A stretch of 64,000 bases of DNA from Calycina herbarum (Eukaryota; Ascomycota; Leotiomycetes; Helotiales; Pezizellaceae), in contig LLEY01000048.1 in NCBI GenBank assembly GCA_001414485.1, positions 124,001 through 188,000 of the forward strand, given 5' to 3'. Shown here piece after piece: positions 21,972 to 35,946 of this stretch. A program made the translations under genes and the position numbers. Each line of letters starts with the position of its first letter. Position 1 is the first letter of the stretch. The notes beneath the pieces are model-generated. The model searched no databases, had not been told where the DNA came from, and saw only the letters and a program-made list of their open reading frames with translations.

Positions 21972-24077
21972 GTAGCGAAGCGTAAGATACTAGGAACACT
22001 TTTTACTATTGAAATAGTTAGAGAATAAGAAGTAGTTAGTAATTAATTAAAGAGAAGAAAAGAGAGAAGAGAAAGAAAGATATAAGTAATAACGTAGTTA
22101 TTATTTAAATATATTTTCTAAAGAAGTTAGTCTTTTATCTTATTATAAAGAGCTTTTAATTCTTAGATAGTAGTAACGAATGTTTTTAAACTTTTATAGG
22201 TTATAAGAATTAGAATATCTTTTTTCATAGATTGAATTTTTATTCTAAAACGCTTAATCTCTCTTACTTCCGTCTAATAAGTAAAATTCCTTCTATAGAG
22301 ACTCTTCTAAAAGGGTCTTCGCTCTTATCTACGCTTCTAAGAAGAGGCCTTAGAAAGAGAGAAGTACGCCTAATCCTCTCTCTTCTAAGTATATAATAAT
22401 ACTTCGTCGTAGTAACTACTAAAGCTCTTAAGCGTTGTATTATTAGCTAAAACTTCTTTAGAGGAACCGTAGAAGCTGTAGATTATTACCTTAGTACTGC
22501 TTTTAACAAAGTCTCTCTAGACCTTCTTCTATACCTTAGAGCTTTTTATACTTAAGTCGCCGGTATTAGTCTATCTTTCTACTAAGCGTATATCTTAGAG
22601 ATACCTTCTCTACTACTCTTACTCTTAGAAACCTCTTCTATTATATATAAAGAGAGTTCTACGCTCTTAATAACTCTCTCTCTCTCTAGCTCTATATAAC
22701 GAAACTTAAATAAACTAAACAAAGGTAACTAAGTCTCGAAGGTTAGTATATAGGTAAGAAGTATAGACACGCTAATATATTTACTTAGAAGTGAACTCGT
22801 TACTTATATTAAAGATATTAAATAAGATAATAAGATTAATAACTAAGTTAAGTACGAAGCTTCTATCTAATAGCAGACGTATAAGTATATATAGAACCTT
22901 CTATACTACCTAGATCTCTATATAAGCCTAGATCTCTAGATCTTTTTAGATCTCTTAAAGAATCTAAGAGGATCTACTACGTAACTTCTAACGGTTATCT
23001 AATAGTAAGATCCTAGAATACCTAAATACCTTTATATTACTAATTCTCTCTAGTATTATCTTCTATTTCCTAGATATTATACCTTATTCTATTAGAGCGC
23101 TGTCTAGACTACTTATTATATATAACGTAATTCGTAATACTCTAGTAGAATTTTTTTTATATATATAGACTATAAGAGATACCTTAGCGCCTAAAAATAT
23201 AATAGTAATAGTAATAATAATACTATCTCTCTCTTCTATTACTTCTAAGCTACTAAAGAATAAGAGGTTCTTAGCTAAATTAGACCTTAGAGTCTTTATC
23301 AAGCTACTCTCTAATTCCTCTAAAAGAAAACATTCTATCTTAGCTATCTTCCTTACTCTTATAAGTCTATAATCGGTTTAATTTCATAAGTATACGTCTG
23401 TTTCTATAGCTTTGTCTTAGAATTCTATTAGAAGATTAGCTTAGTTAAGTAAAGCTCTTATACTTGCTTTAGTAGTTTAGATAGCTCTCTTAGCTAGTCT
23501 ATTCTAATATAATAAAGTAATAATAGTAGATTATCTTTTAATATCTATATTAACTTACTATTTCTTAATAGCTTTTAAGAGTTCTAGTATATTATTAGTT
23601 TAAGTACTTTTAATCTTCTTATTAGTCTAGTTCTTAATATAGATTTTCTAGCGTAGAAGTGTCTTATATACCTTGTCTTTTGTCTTTAGTAGAAATACCT
23701 AGTTCTATTAAGAGAATATATTAATAACTAATAAGATCTATTAATTACCTTATATTATAATCGAGAAAGAGCCGGTAATATTAAACTAGATTCAGCCTAG
23801 TATTATCTCTGCTTATTCAGCTAGTTTCTTTAGAAACTTATTTTAAAGCTTAGTAAGTATATATACTTTATAGATGTTTAGGTCTTTTAGAATTTTAATT
23901 CTCTTCTAAAGTATAGTAATATAGTATAAGTTTATAATCTTCTTTAGACTAAGATATATAAATCTCTAGTAGTACTTAAGATATCGATCTATATCGGTTT
24001 CTATTATAGCTTTATTATTAGATTTATAATAGTAATTACTCTCTACTACCTTTAGTAATTAAGACAGTTTCCTTATA
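21972..24077 (-). mobile_element. Copia-type relic (integrase/pre-integrase fragment), interrupted by a solo LTR
   Basis: This older sequence is split by the solo LTR 22695-23139. Between about 23500 and 23800 the minus strand reads FNITGSFSIII, ILLVINIFS, VFLLKTKGKVYKTLLR, KIYIKN, TNKKIKS and TNNILELLKAIKK. These match the Copia integrase opening (DVxGP..., FSR..WVFxLKxKxEVxxxF..W, NQTxKKIKxxRTDN). Upstream on that strand (23800-24070) is a probable GAG-pre-integrase region. No LTRs of its own are found. The part at 21972-22689 shows no clear domain. At 24076-24077 the TA target of the Fot-C element marks its right limit here. Confidence 0.55.
22695..23139. mobile_element. Solo LTR of the Gypsy-A/B/C family
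   Basis: 445 bp, starting TATAACGAAACTT and ending TTCGTAATA. The perfect 5-bp TSD CTCTA is at 22690-22694 and 23140-23144, so it is a solo LTR left by LTR-LTR recombination. Its ends match the other LTRs, but its centre (about 22890-22980, with repeated TAGATCTCT) replaces the ATCGC arrays. Confidence 0.88.
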
Positions 24078-24863
24078 ACGTGTTTTATAAGCGAGTCGTC
24101 TATCTAAGCAGGTCGTCTACTTTCCTAGTTACGTACTATATACTATCTTTAAATCGTAATAGCTTAATACTATAACGTTTAATTACCTTCTTAAGAAGCT
24201 AATATTATTTTAGTAATCTAAGAACTTGAAAATAACACGTTATTAACTAAATAAAGCTTTATAAAGATTTACTATATTTCTTAAAAGACTCTCTCTAATC
24301 GACGCGCTAGAAAGCTCTTATAACGCGATTACTAGTCTAATTCGAAAAAGCTTATAAAGCTAGAGAAGGAGGTAATAGTTAGATATATATTAGAGTTAGA
24401 TTCGTAAGAGTTTTCGTCTATAAGAGATATAGTACGAGATATAGCTAATAATCTACTAAGAGAGCGCGACGGAAAGTCTATAGATAAGAACTAGCTAGAC
24501 AACTTTATTAAACGTATACCTAAGCTTAAAACTTAATAGAGTTGTTCTTATAATCGTTAGTAAGCTTTAACTAAGGATCCGCGAGTTATTAGTCTATAGG
24601 TTACGTTTATATAGTCTATAAAAGAGAAATATAGTATTTAAGATAAGGATATTTATAACTTTAATAAAAGTAGCTTTATAATAGAAGTTATTTTATTCTA
24701 ACTTATTATTATAAGCTTAGAAACGCGTAAGAAGCGAAAGCAAGTTTAGTTAAGTAATCGTAAGTAGATTATAGTTATTTAAGAAGTTAATATAAATAGA
24801 TAGGTAATTCTACTATTTATTATATTCGTAGACAAAGTACTTATTTCTTCCTAGTACTAAGAT
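24078..24863 (+). mobile_element. Fot-C: Fot1/pogo-type DNA transposon, 3' end lost
   Basis: It begins with the same terminal repeat as Fot-B (ACGTGTTTTATAAGCGAG, with two copies of the AAGCGAGTCGTC-like subunit) after a TA at 24076-24077. It continues collinearly with the reverse complement of Fot-B from 45035 to about 44320. Plus-strand codons give LEKEVIVRYILELDS and then DPRVI and YNFNKSSF, the N-terminal half of a DDE_1 transposase. It stops at the first base of the Copia-B LTR, so the DDE C-terminal half and right TIR are missing. Confidence 0.85.
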
Positions 24864-25012
24864 TGTCGGTATAATCAGAGTAAATAGCACTCTACGTAAC
24901 CTTCTCGCTTAAGGTCTATTTAAGTAGATAGAGTAGCTAACTTTGCTCTGTATATACGAACGATAATATACTCTTTTTATATTATATTATTAGCTACTAA
25001 GTTATACTAACA
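24864..25012. repeat. 5' LTR of Copia-B
   Basis: 149 bp, TGTCGG..CTAACA, little affected by RIP. It is preceded by truncated Fot-C sequence. Confidence 0.9.
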
Positions 25013-25440
25013 CATCAGTGTCGCGTACGTAGATTAGAAAAACTAGCTATACGTATCGCGGTTCTCGGAATCGTAAGCTTACGTATAGTTACGTAGTTGT
25101 ACAAAGTAGACTCCTCTTCTTAGAAGAGACTCCTTCTACTAGTTATACCCTTGATAATACTACTATAAACTCTAGGACTTGTAGTATAGTTATAATAACT
25201 TTATAACCTCTCTAAATTATAACACTCTAATAACCTTATAACCTCTTCGACTTATAATACTACTCTACTTATAAACGCTCTTATAACCGCTCTTAAACTC
25301 TTTAGAATAGCTATTATATAAAGACAATTTACCTGATTTTAGTAACTTATAAAAGCACTAAAATAATAAGATAAATTTACCTGATTTTAATAACTTATAA
25401 GTATTAAAAGTGTAACTTATAATAAAACAAAATTATAATA
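25013..25440. other. Copia-B leader with two short internal repeats
   Basis: This untranslated leader holds an inverted repeat around TACGTAGATTAG../..CTTACGTATAGTTACGTAG (25028-25105) and a direct duplication containing ATTTACCTGATTTTA at about 25329 and 25376. No coding features are seen. Confidence 0.5.
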
Positions 25441-26007
25441 TACTATTTACCTAGTATAAGATACTACTTATTATTACTACTTTAAGTACCGACAACTTCG
25501 TCGATACTACCGATACTATAGTACTACTACTATAGTAGGTTAAAGATAAGGAAGCTATAGCCTATATAAATATAAAGTTAGAGGAATACAATGTCGATAA
25601 TATATATAACGATTATCTCTAAGAGATATATCGTATAGACTTTAATAACTAGCTAGAATCGAAGTTCGTAAACATAGGAAGAAGTACTCTTATTAAGATA
25701 CGTAAGTTACTACGTAATCGAGGTATATAGGTAGAGATAGATAGATATAAGGCTATTATATTAAAGACACTTTATAATATAGCTTAAGAACTTATAAAAC
25801 CTAAATAGATAATCTAAGAATTAAGAGACTAAGTATATAAGTTAGAGACTTAATCTAAAGAGATAGTAGCGAGATATAAGTATCTTAAAGAATACTCTAA
25901 CCGATTCTCTAAACTTCTTCTAGGATACTAGAATCCTTCTACTTCGAGTACTACTTTAAACGCTTTTATAAGTAATATTCCTATTCTTATAACTCTACTA
26001 GTAGCTT

Positions 26008-26086
26008 TTATAACCTAGAACGCTTTTGCTACTTAGAACGCTTTTATAACCTAGAACGCTCTTATAACCTAGAACGCTCTTATAAG
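26008..26086 (+). repeat. Minisatellite in Copia-B Gag
   Basis: About four 18-bp units with the core TAACCTAGAACGCT. In frame they read IT*NAL-type repeats, originally probably a short Trp/Asn/Ala-bearing peptide repeat in Gag. Units differ by single transitions. Confidence 0.7.
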
Positions 26087-27939
26087 CTAACTAGCTATAG
26101 ACAGCTATTCTAGTAATAGCTAGATAGACAACCCTGCCTTTATACTTAGTAATCTTATAAAGTTATACTTAGACGAATAAAAGTATAGTAGTAAGAGAGA
26201 CAACTTTAAGCTTAAGTTAAGAATATTCAAGGATATATATAACTATTATAGTATACTACCTTTAATATATAATCTTACCTTCTCGATTATACTTAAAAGT
26301 TAGGTATTAAACCACTTTTATACTAGTGTCTTTAAGGAAGGAACTAATTAATTATACGAAGTTCTTTCTACTACTATCTAATTATACTTTAAGAATAAGC
26401 TATACTTAAGAGGTTAATCCTCTAAGTAGAATCGTGTTATATTCTTATAAACTAAAGCTAAGCTAGAATATTTAGAAAAGACACCTAGCTAGTGCTTTAA
26501 GAAGATACTATCTAAATTAGAAGAACTTTACTATAGACTTCCTAAGAATATATAAAGTAATAGATAATTAGCTAATAAGCTACTTATAGTATACGAGGAG
26601 GTACTAGAATACTAAAGTATATACTTAACCTTATTATAAAACTCGTTACTTTAAAGCACTATTACTCTTTTAAGAAGCTCTATTCGTAATTATAAAGTAA
26701 GCTATAATACCTTAAATACTAAAACTCTAATAACTAATCGTTACTTCTATAAATATAATAATTCTAGTAACTCTTATAATAACTCCTATAACTACTAGTA
26801 CTAGTATAAATCTAGAAAGAATAATAAGTATTATATATATAGAAAGGAAGGCTACTAATCCTAGAATTATACTTAAGAAGAGTAGAATCGTTACTTTACT
26901 AAATAGTAAAAGAGTAATAGAGACAGCTTCTATAGAAAAGACAGTAGATTTGTTAAAAAGATCTACTATACTTATATCGCTATTATAGAACGTATAGAAG
27001 AGGAAGATATATCTAAAACGCTCTAGACGATTATAATAGATTATAAAAGTAATTCTAAAGTTATCTACTACTTAATTACTTCCGTTAGATATATTAATAA
27101 TTCGAGTGCCTAGACTCTTATAGCTAGTCTAATAAACTTAGTATAAGATTATACTTTTAGCGGATTTATTCTACTACTAATTCTAGACGCTATATCTTAT
27201 AAGTTTATAGAAGAAGTATTTACGTCTACTGCTAAGAAATACGTATAAGACTACTTCTTTAGAGTTATAATTAATACTAGTATAGAAGGAAAGTCGAGTA
27301 TAGGATACGATTAATACTTAGTATATACTAAATACGTCTAAAATATCTCTATCGACGAAAGTACTAAAGGCTAGATTAGTATATAATTCGGTAAAGGCTA
27401 TATATTCTTTCTAGGATCGATTACGATTAGTATACTAACCGGCTATGTAGAATTCTATATTATATACTTAGATATACTATTTATTATATATATTAACGAC
27501 ATAGATTGTTTATACGTCTTACTTAATAACCTCTAGAATATTCTTATTTAGAAAGACAGAAAGAGTTAGAAAGTAGAACGTTTTAGAATTATACGACTAT
27601 TTAGACACCTCTTTCTACTCTAGAATAAGACTATATATAACCTTGTATAAGAATCCCTATATTACCTTATAAATGTTAATATTAGACGCCTTTATAAGCG
27701 CTTTAGTTACCTATCTATACTACGCTTATAGCGTATACTCGAGCGTGCTAGTTACGACGTTAAGTAAGGTATTCTATAACACTTTACTAAATACTATAAG
27801 TATTACTAAAAGTATAGAAAGTTACCTAGTTAATTTAAATTTATACTTTATAATAATATTAAGTTTAATTATAATATAATTATAGATGTCTTCTTTTTAG
27901 AAGAAAAGCTAGTATTATATATTATAGATTAAGGAACTC

Positions 27940-28250
27940 GATATTAATCTAGAGACTTCCTACTAGACATAAGTGTAAAGAGTGCTTAAGAGACCTTTTA
28001 AAAGTGCTGGATTAATACCTACTTAGAATCTCTCGACTATGTTACTATAGATACTAGAAAGAACTTTATTATAAAGAAGTTTAAGAGGTATATAAATTCG
28101 ATAGGAATTAAGATTAAAACCGTACTAGTAGAAGTATATAACTCTATTAGTATAGTAGAACGATACTATAGACTAATTCGCTGTATTTACTTAATTATCT
28201 AGGAATAATAACCTAGCTTTATAAAGGCCTTCGTCTTCTAAATAGCTTTT
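27940..28250 (+). pseudogene. Copia-B integrase remnant
   Basis: The plus strand reads CWINTYLESLDYVTIDTRKN, FIIKKFKRYINSIGIKIKTV and SISIVERYYRLIRCIYLII. It parallels the Copia-A integrase (DYVT-x-D second Asp, VERYHGPIRR Glu helix). RIP stops replace Trp and Gln codons. Confidence 0.85.
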
Positions 28251-28391
28251 AAAGCTATTAACGACATAGTAGAACCTGATAGTTTAGTACCTACTTTACT
28301 TATATATAGTACTTATCCTAGAATAGTTAAAAGTAATACTCTCTTACGATCGATATCTTAGAGATCCGAGGCCTATATAAAGGCTACTAAA

Positions 28392-28854
28392 TATAACGAA
28401 ACTTAAACGAACTAAACAAAGATAACTAAGTCTCGAAGGTTAGTATATAGGTAAGAAGTACAGATACGCCAGGTTATTTACTTAGAAGTGAACTCGTTAC
28501 TTATATTAAAGATGTTAAATAAGATAATAAGATTAATAACTAAAGTTAAGTACGAAGCTCTTATTTAATAGCAGAAGTGCTAGTCTTATATAGAACCTTT
28601 ATTCTTAAATATATCGCTTATATCGCTTATATCGCTTACGTCGCTTACGATTAAGGCGATTAGAGCGATATAGGCGATCACGTTATATAACCGCACGTGA
28701 CTTCTAATAGTACTATAATAGTAAGATTCTAAAATCTCTAAATATCCTTTGTATTACTGATTTCCTCCTATGTTACCTTCTATTCTTAGATATTATATCT
28801 TATTCTATTAAAACACTATCTAGACTATTTACTACGTAACCGTGGTTTATAATA
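28392..28854. repeat. Left LTR of Gypsy-B
   Basis: 463 bp, paired with 36863-37325. It contains ATCGCTTAT repeats at 28611-28645 followed by GCGATTAGAGCGATATAGGCGAT in inverted sense. Confidence 0.9.
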
Positions 28855-31449
28855 CTATTCCCTTCTTAGACTAGCGTGTCCCTACGCTTAAGTATAGCCT
28901 AAGAAAATATCGTTAAGAGGCTAGCAGCCTCTCTAGTTCCTATTATACCGTTAATACCTCTCTTAAAAGATAAGCTTAAATAATATAGAACTCTTAATAC
29001 TCTTTAAATCGAATATTTAGAATATGAAATAATTTCTTATACTTGTTATATAAATACGAAAACTAGTTATCGATAAGTTAGTATTCCTAGTAGTTCTAAG
29101 TACTTTAAATATACTAGGAAAAGTAAATCTTATAATATTAAGTTATAAAACTAAATACCTTTAATTTTTAAGTAGGAATCTATTAATACTTAGAAACAGC
29201 AGTTATAGTAAGAGGAAGAGATAGCCTATAAGGTTTAAGAAGAAGCTATATAGAAGATCCTTCGCTTACGAAAATAATAACACTTTCTTATAGAGCGGGA
29301 GTAAGAGATACTCCGTCGTAGTCTTACTAATCTATAAGAGCTTAATAAAGCTGATAAGAAAGAAAGAGTAGAGAAGGAGAAAAAAGAGATAGAATTAGAG
29401 ATTACCTAACTAGCGGCCTCTTCTTCTTCTAACGACTCTACTTTTGTTACTAAGCTAACTCTTAATTTAGCTTTTCTTAAGGCTTTCTCTTCTAACTATA
29501 AGATATAGGTAACCCTAGGTTTTAGTAGTAGAACTTCTAAAGTTCCTCTAGGTAATAGTTAAGATTGCTTTTTAGCTCTTAAGTGTTTTTTAAGTATAGG
29601 TAATCTAACTATTTAATTAAGTACTTAATCTGCTCTCTAACTAGTTTATAGTTAAGAATCCTCTTAACTTCGTACTTAGTATTTAGGTTTACTAGTTGAA
29701 TTTCTATAATTAGAGCTAGTAGTGCTCTTAGTAGTACTAGTTCGAGTAGGGATATATAGAATACTAGGTAGATGTTTATTGTTTTTAGAAGCGTTAGTTT
29801 ATAATTCAAAGGTTCTTTAACTTATTTAATTTTAAATAGTCTAAGTTTTTTATAATCTAGTTTATTACTTAGTCTTTTTATATTAATGTTTTTTTATACT
29901 AAGTAGACTTTATCTCTCTTTTTTAGTATTAGCTTCTAACTATGTTATTTATTATAGTAGTATATATTTCTTTCTATTATAAATTATAGGTCCTTTATAA
30001 GTTCTTTATATAGACTCTTAATTTTTAAGACTTAAATATAAGTAAGTTAGTTATTAATAGTTATAGATAGTAGTTCTTAATATACTATTAATTTATATTT
30101 AAAATTAGCGTAGAATAATATAATAAGCGTTGTTTCTATTACTAAACTATTATAGGTAAACTATATTAGAGGTAGTAGTTCTACCTAGTTATCTTACTAG
30201 TAGTTTATATAATAACGAAGGTATATTTTAACTACTTAATTTATCTATTTATTTCTTCTATTTATTTAAGAGTAAAAAGCTATTAAAAACTTTCTTTTTA
30301 TATCTAATCGTTCTATAAAAGCGATCTAAAATTTTAAGGTAAAGAGTTTATCTCTATCTAAGAGTATTTCTTCTAGTAGTCTATGTCTTAAGACTACTTC
30401 TCTAAAGAACGCGAATACTAATTCCTTAGCTATACTTAACTCTATATATAGTATTAAAATTATATACTTTATAAGTTATTCTATAATAACTAGGATTAAG
30501 TTATACTTAACTCTTATTATCGGATCTTTAGATTTTAGTAATTTAATAATAAAATCTATAGATATTAATTTCTAAGGTATCTATAGTATTAGAGTAGTAT
30601 TTATCTATCTATAAGAGGTATAGTAGAAAGCCTTATTTCTAGTATAGGTATTATATTCTACTATTACTTTCTTAACTATCGTAGATAATTAATTAATATA
30701 GTAGTATTGTCTTATTCTTTAGAGAGTTCTACGAATTCCTTAGTAGCTATAAGTAAGCGTAGTATAGTATTCTTATACGAATTCTTTAGTATATAAACTA
30801 GGAACCTATAGTTTCTCTTTTACGTACTAGTTATAACTCTTATATATATTCTAAATTTTATCTATCTAGATGTTGTTTATTACTACTATTTCGTATATAG
30901 TAGGTATTAAGTCTCTATTCTTAAGAGTTTTTAAGATTATAATCTTCTTATACTCTTTGTTTCTCTTATATCTAGGTTTCTAGCTAAGAGTATTAGCTCA
31001 AGTATTTAACATTCTCTTTATATATTAAATAATAATGTTAAATCCTTCTAATATCTCTAACTATTTAGCTAACTATTTAGTTATAAGTTCCTTAGTTATT
31101 ATAAATATTCTAAGATTCTTATAGTTAGATAAAACTATAACTTAATATTTTACTAGCTATAAATAAATTCTCTAGTATTCTAAAGCTAATACTATAGTAA
31201 GTAATTCTTTATTAAAGATGCTATAGTTTTATTATACTAGGTTAAATGTTTTAGAATAATATATAATAGATATAAGTTTCCTCTTTTTATTTAGTTATAA
31301 GTAAACTATACCTACTAATATATCTAAGGCGTCTGTTTTAATTATACTTAGTTTTTCTATATTAAAATCGTATAGAATAGGTTTTTCTATAAACTTTGCT
31401 TTAATCTTTTAAAAAGCGTTCTTAGCTTATTTATTCTAAATAAATTTAA

Positions 31450-32300
31450 TAGCTTTCTTAACTAGTACTATTATTAGTTTAGTAATCTTTATATAGTCTT
31501 ATATAAACGAATAGTAAAAGTTTATAAATCTAAAGAAGAACTATATATCTTTTATATTCTCTAGTAATTTCTAGTTTAAGATGTCTTAGATCTTTACTAG
31601 ATCTATTTCTATTTTCTCTAAGCTAAATACTTATTCTAAGAAAAGTGTCTAAGTTACTCTAAACTCGTATTTTAAGAGTTTTAACTAAGAGTTTACTTTT
31701 ATAAGTTATTATAAAACTTCTCTAATATATTCTTTATATTCTTCTTCTTTTTCTAAGAAGATTAAGATATTATCTAAGTAATAGATTACTATTATTCTTA
31801 GAAGATCTCTTAAAATATTATTATTTTATCTCTAATATATAGCTAGTATATTATAAAATCTAAATACTATAACTATATATTTATAAAAGCTTAATAGTAA
31901 GGTAAATACTATCTTTTATTCGTTTCTAACTTTTATTTATATAAGTCTATAAGCGTTTTGTTAATCTAATTTTATAAATCGTACTACCTTATCTAACTTA
32001 TCCTATAAGTATTAGCTAAGTAGTAGTAGATAAGCGTTCTTAATTATAGTATAATTTACTTCTTAGTAATTAATATATACTCTCTTATCTAGGTTATCTT
32101 TCTTTTTAATAATAAGTATATTTAAGGTAACTAGTAACTTAGATTTCCTAATATATCCCTTCTTAATACCTTCCTTTATATAACTTTCTATTCTCTATAG
32201 GCTTTTCTAGTTATATAACTAAAGCTTCTACTTTAAGAGGTAATAATCCTCTTTTAATTTAATCTTATAATTCTATAGACGATGTTCTAGCAAGACTTAT
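31450..32300 (-). pseudogene. Gypsy-B reverse transcriptase remnant
   Basis: The minus strand reads VIVIYYLDNILIFLEKEEEY and KEYIREVL, the RT catalytic palm and following helix. The second Asp of the YLDD box is Asn. Domain limits are estimated from the collinear Gypsy-C copy. Confidence 0.8.
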
Positions 32301-33784
32301 AAGTCTTCTAGGTTTTCGAATAAAGCCTTAAATTCTCTATACTATATAGGTATTTCGTTATCAGCTGTCTTACTAACCTGTGAAGGACCTTAGGCAAGGT
32401 GTTCTAGCGTCTTAGAAGAGGTGGCGCTAACCTTGTTCTAGCCTTATAGTTATAATTATAAACCTATATAATTATATTAACTAAAGGTTATTTTCTAAAC
32501 CTTTTAGTTAATATCTAGATTATATTCTTAAATCTATAGTATACTAAGTATTACTTCCTTACTCTCTATTTTAATAATATTAAATTATATATTTAAGTAG
32601 TGTTTTTTAATAGTAATCTTTATTAGAATAGTTTATTAATTAATAATTCTATCCTAGTATATAACGTCTATTCCGTTAACTACTTCTATGTAGTAAGGTC
32701 TTATACCTTTAATTAGAACGTTTAGCTTCTTTTAAGCTACTAGGGAAAGGATGTTACTCGTTGCTCTAGAATTAATTAAGACTTAGAGTTCCTTTCCTCT
32801 TATCTTTGCTATTATTATAAGTTGATTTTCTCTAGATATAGTGTTTAACTCTCTTATAGTAGTGTAATTTTCTAGTTTAATATAATAAACCTTGAATCTT
32901 CTTTCTCTATTATCTCCTTTCTAAGAGCTTAGGAAGAATGTTACTTTTTCGTTATTAGAAAAAGCTACTTTATATACTAGACTATCTTCTACTATTCTCT
33001 TAGGTTTTAGAAGTATTCCTATAAAACGTCTTTCTATAGACTAATCTAATAATACTCGTAGTTTATACTAAATCTATTTAATAGTTACTCTATATAATAT
33101 CTTAGTAGTCTACTATTCTTCTTTTATAGGTTAGTAGAATTCCTAGATTAGGTTAGCCTAAGAGTCTATCTTAGTAACTCTAAATATTTACTAATCCTCT
33201 AATCCTTTAAATACTATTATAACTTCTTTTTTAACTCTTAATATCTAATATTTCTTATTAATTTCTAACTTATAGTCTTAACTAGGTAGGTAGGTAGTTA
33301 TATCTAACTTTAGATATCTATTATATTTATTAAATCCTTCTAGGTAATACTACTGCTATTTAGCGGCATTATTTCTTAAATTAGTAACTATCTATAGATC
33401 TTCCTTCTCTAGGTAGTTGTTTAGTATTATCTATTCTAGTCCTAGCTTCTTAAACTTAATAGTTTCTCTTCTAGTAATAGAGCTAACTATAGTTACTTAA
33501 TCTTAATTATTCCTTACTATCTTATAAGTAGTTAAGATAGTTGGATTAACTTCTTAAGTAGAATATAGACTCTAGAAATCAGGTTTCTATTCTTTTATAT
33601 ATACCTATCTATTCTCTCTCTTAAAGGTTCTTATAAATACCTATGTTTCTTCTTCTTTAGGTTTATATATTCTAGATTTTACCTCTAATAAGTTAGATTC
33701 TAACTCTAATAACTCTAATAAACTTGTTAATAGTAGTAACTTATATTCTACTTAAAGAGGTAGTTTATAATCTATTTCCGACTG

Positions 33785-35644
33785 ACGTGGTTTATTAGAA
33801 CCTAGCGTATATTAGGACCTGGTATACTTTTCCTTAGTATTTAACTTTGAATATTAACAAATTAACTATAATATATTAAATTAACTATAACTACTTAGAA
33901 TCCGAAGAATTAGACATATCTATATCTATTTAACAAGTTTGTATATTATAACCAGCTTTTCTATAAGTGCTATAACGCTGTCTAGACGATTGCCCCTCCT
34001 TCTTATTACCCCTCTCTATACGTAAGTCGCATCGTACTTACTCGTTAACGTCCTTTTAAGTTAAAAGATCTTAGACATCCTCTACTATAAGTGCCCTCTC
34101 TTGATATACACGAGTCTTTTTAGCTCTACAGCGTTTGCTTAAGGCTTTATTCGCTGCTTGAAGAGTACGTACTTCAGTAGATAACAAGGTTATCTCATAG
34201 ACTATTCGCTCTATACCTTTTACTAATATAGCAACTGTCTTAAATAGTAGAGTCGGCGAGCTCCCCTGGTAACAGGTAATCCGTTTCTAAATAAGAGTCG
34301 ATTATAAGAGCGCTTTAGTAGGGTTTAAGAGAGTTTAGGAGATCTAAGTATTAGAATTAGTAGTAGAAGGTCTTAAGAGAGTTAGAGTCCGTAACCTTAT
34401 ATTAAGCTTTAAAAGTACTACTTATAAGTTAAAAGATACTAGGCCAGCTCTATAGAATCTAGCTTAAGCGTTCTAGACCGTTATTAATTCTTTATATACT
34501 ACTATAAAAGCTAAAAAGAACTCCACCTTCGTAATATAGTTAATATAGGCTTTGATAAACGTCTTAATCTACCGACTATATACCTGCTTTAATATACTAA
34601 AGCACCTAATATCAAGTGGTTAGGTTATATAAGATAAGTGAGAAGGTAGTCTAAGAGTTATAATATTATATACTTTGTAATACTCTTGAAATTCGGCTGA
34701 TTTATAACTCTTATGTCTATCTAACACTAGCATTCGATATAGACCCTTTATACGACTAGTAGTATATTTATTAAAGTGTTTTAGCTATTCTAGACCTGTC
34801 TCGTTATTTATCTATCTATTACTTGTTAGTTTAATAACCTAGTCGTATAGGAGGCCGCTGTCTATATACTAATTCGTAAGATAATTCTTCTCTTAGACGA
34901 CTAAAAATAGAGAGACATTCTAACCCTCGCTATTAATATAAGCAATTGCTATAGTCTATTCCCGATTACCTAGCTGAACTGTCTTACCTCTGCTACGTCG
35001 ATCTATACGTGTAACAACTATTATAGAGCAAATTACACCTATTATAAAGCCTGTTTTATCGAAGTTATAGAAATCGTAATCTAAAACGCTGTATTTTACT
35101 CTTATATTTTATATAAGTCGGAACTACGTGCTAATTAGGTTAGGATCTTCGTATAAGGCCCTTTAGAAGTTATAAACGCGATTAAAACGTGTCTTTAACC
35201 CTGGTTGTTATTATATAAATCGATATATCTAAAGCTTACTAACGCGTTTCTCTCCCTACGATTCGAGGATATAATTTGCTATATCTTCTATACTAGCTAG
35301 CCAGGGTGCAAACTCTCTAGAATCTAAGTTAAGTATGTTCTAAAGAATCACTTCCTTCTTAAGTTAAGTTAATTTAATATTTACTAGCCGTCGTTCTAGG
35401 AGGGGAAGTTAGCTATTTATTCTACGACGAAGGCTAGTTTTAGAGACTTTATAGATTTTTATAGCAGCCCGACAACTAAGCTTTTTAGATGATCAGATAG
35501 CTTTAATAGCTAAGATGATTCGAGCTTCTTAAGTTCAAATTTCTATTAGTAGTTATTAAGATAACATATATTAAAATAATAAAGTAGAGAAGATAGAAAA
35601 AGTACGCCAGGTTCTAATATACGCCAGGTTCTGATAAACCACGT
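33785..35644 (-). mobile_element. Fot-A: Fot1/pogo-type DNA transposon nested in Gypsy-B
   Basis: 1860 bp with 47-bp terminal inverted repeats that differ at five positions, all transitions; both ends begin ACGTGGTTTAT. Comparison with the empty site in Gypsy-C (near 42256) shows a 2-bp target duplication, TG at 33783-33784 and TA at 35645-35646, one copy RIP-changed. Each TIR contains two copies of a roughly 17-bp unit with CCAGGTTCT-type core. Size and structure match Fot1/pogo elements of ascomycetes. Confidence 0.92.
33950..35540 (-). pseudogene. Fot-A DDE_1 transposase remnant
   Basis: The minus strand from about 35535 reads ARIILAIKAI, SSKKLSCRAAIKIYKVSKTS, LRRRIN, LPLLERR, then LDSREFAPWLASIEDIANYI and LES*GEKRVSKL. 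This is the HTH_psq plus CENPB-type DNA-binding half of Fot1 transposases. The DDE catalytic half lies between about 34900 and 34000. Stops are the RIP type. Confidence 0.85.
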
Positions 35645-35904
35645 TATATATTATAATATTCTTTAAGTAATAGGTCTCTGTTATTATTAGTATCTTATAT
35701 CTTACTAACTTATAACTCGATTTCGTTGTTTAGCTATAGGTATATAGCGCCTATAGTTGTATCTATAGTATCTGTTTCAATCTACGTACTATATTCTTAG
35801 GCTTTAAGTTCCTTATTTATAAGTTTAATTTTATTAAGTAATACTACTTTCTTATAGACTATAGCGTTGATTTGTCTCTTCCTATTAGAGTCTTTCTTCT
35901 TACT

Positions 35905-35946
35905 ATACTTATTTGCCTTATAACTAGGGAGGCTATAGTTATAATA
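35905..35946 (-). pseudogene. Gypsy-B Gag zinc-knuckle remnant
   Basis: Minus-strand codons give YYNYSLPSYKANKY, a CCHC knuckle (C-x2-C-x4-H-x4-C) whose ligand positions are all now Tyr through TG-to-TA and CA-to-TA changes. Confidence 0.8.

Noticed and set aside
23084..23302. Short open frames inside the AT-rich block (also 27673-27879, 29609-29809, 62327-62515)
   Set aside because: All fall inside LTRs or pol/gag remnants, in frames unrelated to the readable element proteins or simply between RIP stops.
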